Shown here: in pieces, positions 1 to 6,037 of the stretch | How positions within the stretch are numbered: the stretch's first letter is position 1 | Layout of the letters: each line of letters starts with the position of its first letter | Position numbers and translations under genes: made by a program | Notes under the pieces: model-generated | Database searches by the model: none | Told to the model about the DNA's origin: nothing | Seen by the model: the letters and a program-made list of their open reading frames with translations, nothing else | Assembly (NCBI GenBank): GCA_903970575.1 | Contig: CAJCJC010000275.1 | Span: 1 to 9,010, forward strand | Direction of reading: 5' to 3' | Origin: Alphaproteobacteria bacterium | Lineage (GTDB): Bacteria; Pseudomonadota; Alphaproteobacteria; BOG-932; Roseiterribacteraceae | Length of the DNA stretch: 9,010 bases

Positions 1-2
1 TC

Positions 3-854
3 TCCCGCACCGGCGATGAAGTCAGCCACTCGTTTCCGGAAATTATCGAAGCGATGGATTTCGAAGGGGTATTCGACGGCGAATTGCTGGTTTTGAAAGA
101 CGGCGAAGTAGCGCCTTTCAATGACTTACAACAGCGCCTTAACCGCAAGACCGTCACCCGCAAGATGCTGGAGCAATATCCGGCCTCCGTCCGCCTCTAC
201 GACATATTGGCCGAAAACGGCGAGGATCTGCGCCGCCTGTCCTTCGACGAGCGCCGGCTAAGGCTCGAGGCGTGGTACGCGCGTATGCGCCCGGCCCGGA
301 TGGATTTGTCGCCGATGGTGCCCTTCGCGAACTGGGACGAGCTTGGGGCGATGCGCGACGGCGCCCGCGAAAATGGCATCGAGGGGCTGATGCTGAAGCG
401 CGGCAACAGCCTCTACGTGCCGGGCCGTCCCAAAGGTCCGTGGTTCAAGTGGAAACGCGGCGCGCTGACGCTCGATTGCGTGATGATGTACGCCCAGCGC
501 GGCCATGGCAAACGCTCCAGCTTCTACTCCGACTATACCTTCGGCTGCTGGCGCCCGAACGCCGATGGCGTTCTTGAACTCGCCCCCGTCGGCAAAGCCT
601 ATTCCGGCTTCACCGACACGGAATTGGTGCGCCTGGACCGCTGGGTCCGCGCCCACACCACCAACAAATTCGGCCCGGTGCGGCAGGTGGAATCCGGTCT
701 GGTGCTGGAAGTCGCCTTCGACAGCGTTCACCGCTCCACCCGCCACAAATCCGGCGTCGCCATGCGCTTCCCCCGCATCCACCGCATCCGCTGGGACAAA
801 CCCCCGATCGAAGCCGACCATTTGGTCGCGCTGGAACGGCTGATCGTGACTTAA
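3..854 (+). CDS. ATP-dependent DNA ligase, C-terminal part (5' end outside window)
   Basis: The product seals nicks in duplex DNA using ATP through a lysyl-AMP intermediate. The reading frame is open from the first complete codon, so the gene starts upstream and 283 residues are visible. From memory the bacterial family is about 530 residues long, so roughly half is present and the KxDG adenylation motif I lies outside. Visible nucleotidyltransferase motifs are SRTGDEVSHSFPEI at the left edge, VFDGELLV (motif III), RLYDIL (IIIa), EGLMLKR (IV) and WFKWKR (V). An OB-fold tail follows, ending in a basic RFPRIHRIRWDKP segment (motif VI region). This matches the bacterial ligase class usually encoded with a DEXH helicase and a predicted exonuclease in a DNA-damage-response cluster. 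Those partners would be expected to the left and cannot be checked here. No clear terminator follows; a repeat begins 28 bases after the stop. Confidence 0.93.
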   Translation, partial: SRTGDEVSHSFPEIIEAMDFEGVFDGELLVLKDGEVAPFNDLQQRLNRKTVTRKMLEQYPASVRLYDILAENGEDLRRLSFDERRLRLEAWYARMRPARMDLSPMVPFANWDELGAMRDGARENGIEGLMLKRGNSLYVPGRPKGPWFKWKRGALTLDCVMMYAQRGHGKRSSFYSDYTFGCWRPNADGVLELAPVGKAYSGFTDTELVRLDRWVRAHTTNKFGPVRQVESGLVLEVAFDSVHRSTRHKSGVAMRFPRIHRIRWDKPPIEADHLVALERLIVT

Positions 855-881
855 GGTAGATCGCTGCTTCACCGAAACTCT

Positions 882-951
882 TCCCCCGCCGTCTTTGCGA
901 GCGCAGTGAAGCAATCCAGGGGCAAAGGGCGCGATTTCCTGGAATTACGCG
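882..951 (+). repeat. Interspersed GCGAGCGCAG-type repeat, copy 1
   Basis: This 70-bp stretch aligns almost base for base with 2209-2278. Shared blocks include TCCCCC, GCGAGCGCAG, ATCCAGGGGC and AAGGGCGCG. It holds a CCAGG (916-920) ... CCTGG (938-942) inverted pair. It resembles the short intergenic repeats carrying a GTCATCGCGAGCG-like core that I know from many proteobacterial genomes. It lies wholly between genes. Confidence 0.75.
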
Positions 952-971
952 CCAGCACAGATGACAATGCG

Positions 972-1004
972 GTTTCGTACAAATCGAAACATAGCGATTT
1001 TGTA
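972..1004 (+). promoter_or_regulatory. Nested palindromes before the Rieske gene (operator candidate)
   Basis: Two overlapping inverted repeats are visible. The first is GTTTCG (972-977), a 7-base spacer and CGAAAC (985-990), with perfect arms. The second is TACAAATCG (978-986), an 8-base spacer and CGATTTTGTA (995-1004), which is perfect apart from one extra T. A TATATC hexamer (1003-1008) could be a -10 element, but I find no convincing -35 at 17 bases. That arrangement fits a promoter occupied or helped by a dimeric regulator. The regulator family cannot be named; IclR- or GntR-type is only a guess. Confidence 0.45.
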
Positions 1005-1050
1005 TATCCTTCTCCGCCAATCCACCCTGAGAACCATCGGAGAGCTGTTA

Positions 1051-2091
1051 ATGGCTTTCATAAAGAATTGTTGGTACGCCGCTGTATGGCTTGCGGATTT
1101 GCCGGAACGCGCGCCTTTCGGGCGCATTGTCGCTGGGGAGCGCATGGTGTTCTGGCGCATCGGCGAGGATAAGGTTGCGGCCCTGACGGACGCCTGTCCA
1201 CATCGTAAGGCGCCGCTCAGCCTGGGGGTCGTCCAGGACGGGCAGGTGGCCTGCCGGTATCACGGGCTCGGTTTCGCCCCCGATGGCAAATGCGTGACCA
1301 ATCCCCATGGGCCTTTGCAAGAGTCATTGGCGATCCGCGCCTATCCGGTGGAGGTGCGGGATGGCATGGTCTGGGTGTGGACCGGTCGCGCTGACAAGGC
1401 CGATCCGGCTCTGATCCCCGAGGAGGTACTCGCCTTCACCCGCACCCTGCCGGTCACGGCCTATGTCACGGGTTATCTCCATGCGCGCGCAGGCCACAAG
1501 CTTTTCGAGGATAATCTACTCGATCCCGGCCATGCCGATTTTCTGCACCCCTTCCTGGGTGGCGGCGCAATGACCCGGGCGACGCGCACGTTTGTGAAGA
1601 GCGAGAACAGCCTGCGCCTGACGATGATCAAGGATGCCTGGGCCTATCCCCCGATGTTTCGCCCCGGCATGCGCGATCCCGATGACGTGGCCGACAACTG
1701 GGCCGAGGTTTTGTGGAATCCGAACGGCGCCGTCCTGATCCGCATCGGCGCCACCTCCGTCGGACGCCCGCGCGAACAGGGCGTCATCACGTGGACCGCG
1801 CATATCTTCACGCCGGAATCGGAGACGACTACCCATTACCTCTACGCCAGCGGCCGCAACTACAACATGGATGACGCGGATTACAATGCCGCCTTGGCCA
1901 TTGGCCTGCGGGCCTCGTTCGTGAACGAAGACGTCGCGATGCTCGAGGGGCAGCAGGCCGTACTGGGTGACGCCGACCTGCTGGACACCAAGCCGCATTT
2001 GTTCCCGATGGACAACGCCTCTGTCCAAGCCCGCCGCCTATTCGACAGCCTGGTCGCAGCCGACCAAGCCGACTGGATGGTTCCGAACTGA
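1051..2091 (+). CDS. Rieske [2Fe-2S] aromatic oxygenase, VanA-like oxygenase subunit
   Basis: This is a 346-residue non-haem iron oxygenase, probably an O-demethylase or hydroxylase of an aromatic compound, acting in the cytoplasm. The N-terminal Rieske domain has C49-P-H51 and C68-RY-H71 as cluster ligands. The C-terminal catalytic domain has a mononuclear-iron motif around D158, H161 and H166 (NLLDPGHADFLH), and NED294VAMLEGQQ probably supplies the third ligand. Length fits the VanA/TsaM group. The ATG at 1051 is chosen because GGAGAG (1039-1044) sits six bases upstream and the protein then begins MAFIKNCWYA, typical of the family. The frame is open upstream to 961 but lacks family character there. 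No VanB-type ferredoxin reductase is adjacent, so electrons must come from a partner encoded elsewhere. The substrate cannot be read from the sequence. Confidence 0.92.
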   Translation: MAFIKNCWYAAVWLADLPERAPFGRIVAGERMVFWRIGEDKVAALTDACPHRKAPLSLGVVQDGQVACRYHGLGFAPDGKCVTNPHGPLQESLAIRAYPVEVRDGMVWVWTGRADKADPALIPEEVLAFTRTLPVTAYVTGYLHARAGHKLFEDNLLDPGHADFLHPFLGGGAMTRATRTFVKSENSLRLTMIKDAWAYPPMFRPGMRDPDDVADNWAEVLWNPNGAVLIRIGATSVGRPREQGVITWTAHIFTPESETTTHYLYASGRNYNMDDADYNAALAIGLRASFVNEDVAMLEGQQAVLGDADLLDTKPHLFPMDNASVQARRLFDSLVAADQADWMVPN

Positions 2092-2109
2092 CTAGATGCG
2101 GATCGTAAT

Positions 2110-2127
2110 GTCATTTGACACAATGAC
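2110..2127 (+). terminator. Short stem-loop after the Rieske gene
   Basis: GTCATT, a six-base loop TGACAC and AATGAC form a perfect 6-bp inverted repeat 19 bases after the oxygenase stop codon. The stem is AT-rich and no clean T-run follows (TTGCTAACCTTTGTTCTT). It may be a weak terminator. An overlapping TGTCA-TT-TGACA symmetry could instead be a protein-binding site. Confidence 0.25.
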
Positions 2128-2161
2128 TTGCTAACCTTTGTTCTTAGAAATTCGGCCGTAG

Positions 2162-2187
2162 GGCGGGAAAGCGAAGCGCCTCCCGCC
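2162..2187 (+). repeat. REP-like hairpin GGCGGGA...TCCCGCC
   Basis: A perfect 7-bp inverted repeat (GGCGGGA 2162-2168, TCCCGCC 2181-2187) encloses a 12-base loop that itself contains GCGAAGCGC. The GC-rich arms, the intergenic position and the immediate neighbourhood of a second repeat family suggest a REP-like interspersed palindrome. Only one copy is in the window, so repetition in the genome is inferred. Confidence 0.5.
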
Positions 2188-2208
2188 ATCCCTGCGCGCG
2201 AGGCGAAG

Positions 2209-2278
2209 TCCCCCACCGTCATCGCGAGCGCAGCGAAGCGATCCAGGGGCCAAGGGCGCGTTCCTGGGAATTTCCGCG
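2209..2278 (+). repeat. Interspersed GCGAGCGCAG-type repeat, copy 2
   Basis: This is the partner of the 70-bp element at 882-951, in the same orientation and on the other side of the Rieske gene. Its core reads GTCATCGCGAGCGCAGCGAA, closer to the commonly seen form than copy 1, which has TTTG and TGAAGCAA variants. An internal CCAGG...CCTGG pair is retained. No target-site duplication or coding sequence accompanies it. Confidence 0.78.
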
Positions 2279-2316
2279 AAAGCTGAATCGCTCAATACCG
2301 GGTCGCATTCAAGTTC

Positions 2317-2345
2317 TTGACCCTTAAAAAAGTTCGCTATATGTT
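2317..2345 (+). promoter_or_regulatory. Sigma-70-type promoter for the immunity-like gene
   Basis: TTGACC (2317-2322) and TATGTT (2340-2345) are separated by 17 bases, matching the housekeeping promoter consensus at 5/6 and 4/6 positions. The spacer is A-rich. Transcription would begin near 2352, leaving about 26 untranslated bases before the ATG at 2378 but almost none before the ATG at 2357, which favours the later start. Confidence 0.5.
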
Positions 2346-2377
2346 CCTTCAAATCAATGTTACGGGTTATAGGCTCA

Positions 2378-2704
2378 ATGGTTGATGCTCCCCTCAAAGG
2401 TCAGCTCTGGCTCCTGTCCGTCATGAGGGGCGGCCTTGTCTCCAACCCGGATACGGCCCTCAAGCTCGCCGAGATATTGATGGCGGAAATACAGGGGCCG
2501 GACATTACCGAAGGTCAGCGGCCTTTCGTAGTTTCGGATGGAAACGACCGCTGGATCGTGGAAGGCAAAGTCGCCAACCCGGCTGAGGCCTGGCGCGGCG
2601 CGCCCAGAATTGAAATCGGCAAGCAAGATGCGAGAGTGCTGGACGTGCGTCTACCCGTCCTTCGCTTTATCGCTCCCGATCTCGGCGACGCGCCGGTCGA
2701 ATAG
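2378..2704 (+). CDS. Small protein resembling NTF2-fold immunity proteins
   Basis: The product is a 108-residue soluble protein without signal peptide or membrane segment. The pattern NPDTALKLAEILMAE, then RPFVVSDGNDRWIVEGK, then PRIEIGKQDARVLDV resembles the Imm-NTF2 group of bacterial immunity proteins. In that group a helix is followed by a 'kPF.v...d.WiV.G' strand pair and an 'ieI.k.dgrvL' strand. Members neutralise polymorphic toxins or occur as orphan single-domain proteins. No toxin, secretion or effector gene is adjacent. An in-frame ATG at 2357 would add seven residues; the promoter position favours 2378. Neither start has a strong ribosome binding site. The gene ends 18 bases from the convergent secreted-protein gene. 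The family match is by eye and moderately secure; the immunity role is inferred. Confidence 0.65.
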   Translation: MVDAPLKGQLWLLSVMRGGLVSNPDTALKLAEILMAEIQGPDITEGQRPFVVSDGNDRWIVEGKVANPAEAWRGAPRIEIGKQDARVLDVRLPVLRFIAPDLGDAPVE

Positions 2705-2744
2705 CTGCTTTAGTTCACAAAGCTATTTCGGCTCCGCAAGCAGC
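2704..2744. terminator. Possible bidirectional stem-loop in a convergent gap
   Basis: GCTGCTT (2704-2710) and AAGCAGC (2738-2744) are exact inverted repeats. Inside them GCTTT (2707-2711) can alternatively pair with AAAGC (2719-2723). The structure straddles the 18-base gap between two convergent stop codons. There is no clear T-run on either side and the right arm lies in coding sequence, so termination is only a possibility. Confidence 0.25.
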
Positions 2745-3466
2745 GCCAGATCGGCGCATTGCCCATCGGTCAGTTCGAAATCGGTCGGCTTCATATAGGC
2801 CAGCGCGTAGGGGACGATGTCCCATTTGTCGCCACTGCCCACCACGCTGTAATGCCCGGCGGGAACGTGGATTTCGAACTTGCCGGAATCGTCGGTGGTG
2901 GTTGTCTGGTCGCGGCCGACATAGTTCTTGACGGTGAGCGCGATGCCCGGCGCCCCGGAGTCGGACATCGCCTGGCTGCCGGGTACGGGCAGCATCACCC
3001 GGCCGCCGATATTGCTTCCGCCGCCGCTCTTGGCCGCCTTCAGAATATCGTCGATCGCGGCCATCGCCGCGCCGGCTTTCGACAACTCGCTCGAATTGCC
3101 GCAGACATCGGGCGCAAGGCGGGATTGCGGGTCCTTGTTCACGAACAACAGATAGCTCTTGCCCACCTCCATCGGGAATTTCGTCTCGTCGTTGCCCGTA
3201 TAGATTTCATCGTGGGGCGGCGCGCCGCCGCGAAGGGATTTCGCGATCGCGACCTTATAGAACCAGCCCTCCACGTTATCCGGGTCCGGCGTATCCGGAA
3301 TCTTGCGAACCGAAACGATCTTGCCGATGAGAACCATGTCGCTGTGGAAGAATTCGGTGCAAACCCGCGCCGGTTGCGGCTGAAGGCAGAACCCGCGCGC
3401 CCCGCCCGCCAAAGCGAGCAAAACCGTCGCCGCCCCGAAAAATCCCCTCGACATCGCCCTGTTCAT
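2723..3466 (-). CDS. Secreted protein with NTR/TIMP-like domain and beta-sandwich (CarbopepD_reg-like) domain
   Basis: This is a 247-residue exported protein. Residues 1-26 form a signal peptide: basic MNRAMSRG, a hydrophobic stretch, then an Ala/Gly-rich cleavage region. Residues about 27-145 resemble bacterial netrin/TIMP-like domains: an early Cys pair (C27, C36), FFHSDMVLIGKIVSV, a GKSYLLFVN strand and CGNSSELSKA (C122). Residues about 152-212 resemble a carboxypeptidase-regulatory or Cna-B-like beta-sandwich, with IGGRVMLP, TTTTDDSGKFEIHVPAGHYSVVG. Four cysteines (27, 36, 122, 237) could form two disulphides in the periplasm. The ATG at 3466 is chosen because GGGGAG lies eight bases upstream and a signal peptide follows directly. 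The reading frame extends further up but without signal. It diverges from the S41 protease gene across 85 bases. Whether it inhibits a protease, as eukaryotic TIMPs do, is unknown. Confidence 0.6.
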   Translation of the reverse strand: MNRAMSRGFFGAATVLLALAGGARGFCLQPQPARVCTEFFHSDMVLIGKIVSVRKIPDTPDPDNVEGWFYKVAIAKSLRGGAPPHDEIYTGNDETKFPMEVGKSYLLFVNKDPQSRLAPDVCGNSSELSKAGAAMAAIDDILKAAKSGGGSNIGGRVMLPVPGSQAMSDSGAPGIALTVKNYVGRDQTTTTDDSGKFEIHVPAGHYSVVGSGDKWDIVPYALAYMKPTDFELTDGQCADLALLAEPK

Positions 3467-3551
3467 TCCGTTTTCTCCCCGTCGCCGACCGCTAAACCTA
3501 TCATCCGCCCGCGCGTCGAACCACCGCCATGCTGAAACGCAGCAATCGTCC

Positions 3552-4973
3552 ATGACCCGCATCTACTTTCTTCTGGCCCTGCTTGTTATCGTCCTGGCGC
3601 TGGCGATCTTCGCCGAGCCCGGCTTACTCGCGCTCAGGGTCTTGTTCTCGCAAGGAAAGGATGCCCTGCCGCTTCCGCGCCGCCCGCCCGCCCAAACCCT
3701 GGCGGAAGCCCAGGCCCAGGATTGTGCCGATCTAAGGCTTCTGCCCGGCCTCGACCGAAGTTTTTCGCCGGCCAGTCGCGCCGCGTTTTTTCAAAGCGTC
3801 GACGCCTTGATGGAGGAAGCCGGCCGGATGTCGCCGGCGCGGTTCTGGATGGAGGTCTCCCGGTTGGTCGCGCTCGCCGGCAACGCGCATACCGGCGTGA
3901 ATGTCGCCCAGCGCGCCCAAAGCTTCGGCCGCGTCCCGCTCCGTTTCGCCTGGTTCGCCGACGGACTCTATATCGTTCGGGCTACGCAAGATCACGCCGA
4001 TCTGCTCGGCCGCCGGGTCGTGGAGATCGACGGCAGGCCGGCCGCCCAGGCGCTTGCGGAAATCCAGCCCTATTTCAGCGGCATTGAGACCCGCGCCAAA
4101 GCGCTCAGCCCGCCGATGCTGGAAACACCCGCTCTGCTGCAAGCCATCTGGCCCGAAACCGACGGCGCGCATCTGGCGATCCGCACGCAATCGAGCGCTG
4201 GCGATATCCGGGACGATACGCTCGCCGCTTTGCCTCCGATGCCGGACCGGTTCTCCGGTCAGCCTATAGCGGTCATCGGAGCGCTGCCGGAAAGCGGCGA
4301 TCTAAACTGGCTCACGGTGCTGTCCCGCGCGCCGGATATCCCCCTATCGCTCCGCCAGCAGGATCACGTCGCGTTTTCCGCCCCGCTCGACGATGGCGGC
4401 CTCTATGTCCGCATCAACGCCAACGGTAACGATGCGCGCGGCCGGCTTGCGGATCAGCTCGCGGCGATCGCCGCGAGCAGACCCCCGGGCGGCTGGCGCT
4501 GGATCGCGCTGGATGTCCGCTTCAACGATGGCGGCGACGAATTGAAGACGATGGCCTTCACCCGCGCCTTGCCGCAATTGCTTTCACCAGACGGCAATCT
4601 CTATGTGCTGGTCGATAACGCGACGTTCTCGGCGGCCATCATCATCGCCGCGCGCGCCCGCGTTTTCGTCGGCAAGGCCAGAACCCATATCGTGGGCGAG
4701 CCGGTCGGCGATCATGCGCGTTTCTGGACGGATGGCGGCGCGCCGCTGGTGCTTCGGAATTCCGGTATCGAAATCGCCCACGCCTATTTCCTGCATGACT
4801 GGTCGAATGGTTGCCGCTCACCCCGCGACTGCCATCCCTATCAGTGGCTCTACGGTGTCGCCGCCGGCGACCTGACGCCGGATGTCGCCGTCGGCTGGAA
4901 TTTCGCCGACTACGCCGCCGGCCGCGACACCGTGCTGGACCGCGTGCGGCAATTGGAGCGAGCCCGAAGATGA
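3552..4973 (+). CDS. Membrane-anchored S41-family peptidase-like protein
   Basis: The 473-residue protein begins with a hydrophobic segment (residues 4-21) that acts as signal anchor or signal peptide, so the rest is probably periplasmic. S41 (tail-specific/tricorn-type protease) features are: LAGNAH113TGVN, matching the family 'dgHt' motif; a PDZ-like LLGRRVVEIDGRPA at 151-164; DVRFNDGG (321-328), matching 'DlRxNxGG'; and NATFS360AA carrying the nucleophile serine. Further on are VGE383PVG and a C-terminal LTPDVAVGWNFADYAAGRD typical of the group. The Lys that completes the Ser-Lys dyad in CtpA-type enzymes is not at its usual place, so a tricorn-like Ser-His arrangement is more likely. C421 and C427 may form a disulphide. 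The ATG has no good ribosome binding site. An eight-codon frame upstream ends over it (ATGA). Substrate unknown. Confidence 0.78.
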   Translation: MTRIYFLLALLVIVLALAIFAEPGLLALRVLFSQGKDALPLPRRPPAQTLAEAQAQDCADLRLLPGLDRSFSPASRAAFFQSVDALMEEAGRMSPARFWMEVSRLVALAGNAHTGVNVAQRAQSFGRVPLRFAWFADGLYIVRATQDHADLLGRRVVEIDGRPAAQALAEIQPYFSGIETRAKALSPPMLETPALLQAIWPETDGAHLAIRTQSSAGDIRDDTLAALPPMPDRFSGQPIAVIGALPESGDLNWLTVLSRAPDIPLSLRQQDHVAFSAPLDDGGLYVRINANGNDARGRLADQLAAIAASRPPGGWRWIALDVRFNDGGDELKTMAFTRALPQLLSPDGNLYVLVDNATFSAAIIIAARARVFVGKARTHIVGEPVGDHARFWTDGGAPLVLRNSGIEIAHAYFLHDWSNGCRSPRDCHPYQWLYGVAAGDLTPDVAVGWNFADYAAGRDTVLDRVRQLERARR

Positions 4974-4982
4974 AGACATGTT

Positions 4983-5100
4983 ACCGCCGAGGTCGCGGAG
5001 AAGCGCGGAGAAAAAAATTACTTCTCCGCGTCCTCTGCGCTTCTCCGCGTGCTCCGCGTTAAACGGCTTTCCTTGGCGCCTTCGTGTCTTGGTGGTTTGA
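4983..5100. repeat. Composite inverted repeat of ~9-nt units
   Basis: The left arm has CGCGGAGAA twice (4994-5002, 5004-5012). An A-rich loop follows. The right arm has the exact complement TTCTCCGCG twice (5022-5030, 5041-5049), with the related units TCCTCTGCG (5031-5039) and TGCTCCGCG (5050-5058). Pairing 5004-5012 with 5022-5030 leaves a 9-base loop. A second module follows after a short spacer: CCTTGGCGC, CTTCGTGTC, TTGGTGGTT (5071-5097), again in 9-base steps. Similar elements occur between genes in distantly related bacteria, from memory. It fills most of the 153-base gap between convergent genes and could terminate transcription both ways. Confidence 0.8.
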
Positions 5101-5126
5101 AAGGCTTTACCTTCAAAGGCGAATCT

Positions 5127-6008
5127 TTAGCCCTCCAGACCTGCGTTCTCGGCCGCCAGCTTGCCCAGAGCGGCCTGATCCAGATGATCCCAGCCGCGCG
5201 ACAGCGCGATCAGGAACCGATCGCGGATCAGGTCCGCCAGCGGCAACGGCGCGGAAACTTCCTCCGCCGCCGCGATGGCGAGCCGCGTGTCCTTCAGCGC
5301 CAGCGGAATGGCGAAGCCCGCCGGCTCATAAATGTCTTCCACCATCGCCCCGCCATAGCCTTTGTAAAGCGGCGCGGTGAAGATCGAGCCGGTGATGAAA
5401 TCGAGATATGCGGCGGGGTCGACGCCATGCTTGCGCACCAGGGCCAGCGCCTCCGCCGTCGCCTCGATCGCCGCCTGAAGCATGAAATTGCCCGCGATCT
5501 TGACGCTCGCCGCGTGGACAGGATCGTCGCCGAACGAAACCGGCTCTTTCCCCATCGCAGCCAGCAACGGCCGCCCTTTTTCGACTGCGGCCTTGGGTCC
5601 CGCGACGGCGATGAACAGGCCGCCCGCCGCCGCGCGGTCAGGCCGGCCAAAGACCGGGGCCGCGACATAGAACTTGCCGGCCGCTTCATGCGACGCCGCC
5701 AGCCTGCGCGTCAGCTGCAGCGAGACGGTGCTCATATTGATCAGGATGCCGCCATCCGGCAGGCCGGCGAGCGCTCCATCCGGCCCTTCGACGGTCTCCG
5801 CCACCGCATGATCGTTGGCTAGCATCGTGATGACGATGCCGGCCCTTGCCGCTTCGGCGGGCCTGCCGGCGACGGTCGCGCCCCCCTTCGCCAGGGCTTC
5901 GGCTTTATCTCGCGTGCGATTATAGGCGACGACCGCATGCCCGCCCTTCAGCAGGTTGCGGGCCATCGCCATGCCCATATTGCCCAAACCGATGAACCCG
6001 ACATCCAT
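5127..6008 (-). CDS. NAD(P)-dependent oxidoreductase, beta-hydroxyacid dehydrogenase family
   Basis: This is a 293-residue cytoplasmic dehydrogenase of the 6-phosphogluconate/3-hydroxyisobutyrate dehydrogenase superfamily. The N-terminal Rossmann fold starts MDVGFIGLGNMG with G7, G9 and G12 binding the cofactor. N30-R31 after the second strand (YNRTRDKAEAL) suggests NADP preference. The C-terminal helical domain carries the presumed catalytic K170 and N174 (ASVKIAGNFML). The substrate loop normally reading DAPVSGG is AAPVFGRP here (residues 116-123), so a true 3-hydroxyisobutyrate dehydrogenase is unlikely and the substrate is unknown. The ATG at 6008 is set by GGGAAG seven bases upstream and the canonical N-terminus. 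The frame is open further up but overlaps the upstream clpP-like gene and encodes low-complexity sequence. It lies 29 bases after that gene on the same strand, so the two are probably co-transcribed. Confidence 0.9.
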   Translation of the reverse strand: MDVGFIGLGNMGMAMARNLLKGGHAVVAYNRTRDKAEALAKGGATVAGRPAEAARAGIVITMLANDHAVAETVEGPDGALAGLPDGGILINMSTVSLQLTRRLAASHEAAGKFYVAAPVFGRPDRAAAGGLFIAVAGPKAAVEKGRPLLAAMGKEPVSFGDDPVHAASVKIAGNFMLQAAIEATAEALALVRKHGVDPAAYLDFITGSIFTAPLYKGYGGAMVEDIYEPAGFAIPLALKDTRLAIAAAEEVSAPLPLADLIRDRFLIALSRGWDHLDQAALGKLAAENAGLEG

Positions 6009-6037
6009 GATCGCTTCCCGCTTGAGGACCGATCGGC

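Noticed and set aside
1051..2091. Calling the oxygenase vanA
   Set aside because: Family-level motifs fit, but no vanB reductase is adjacent and the substrate cannot be deduced.
882..2278. Insertion sequence or transposon carrying the Rieske gene
   Set aside because: No transposase, no terminal inverted repeats and no target duplication; only short direct repeats of a common interspersed type are present.
2759..3535. Long open frame on the + strand opposite the secreted-protein gene
   Set aside because: Arg/His/Ala-rich translation typical of antisense frames in GC-rich DNA; the - strand has a signal peptide, domains and a ribosome binding site.
4983..5100. CRISPR array
   Set aside because: The units are about 9 bases long with no uniform spacers, and they occur in inverted as well as direct orientation.
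5049..5822. 257-codon + strand frame opposite the dehydrogenase gene
   Set aside because: Antisense shadow with low-complexity basic composition, starting inside the composite repeat.
5127..6008. Calling the dehydrogenase mmsB (3-hydroxyisobutyrate dehydrogenase)
   Set aside because: The substrate loop DAPVSGG is replaced and no valine-degradation genes are nearby.
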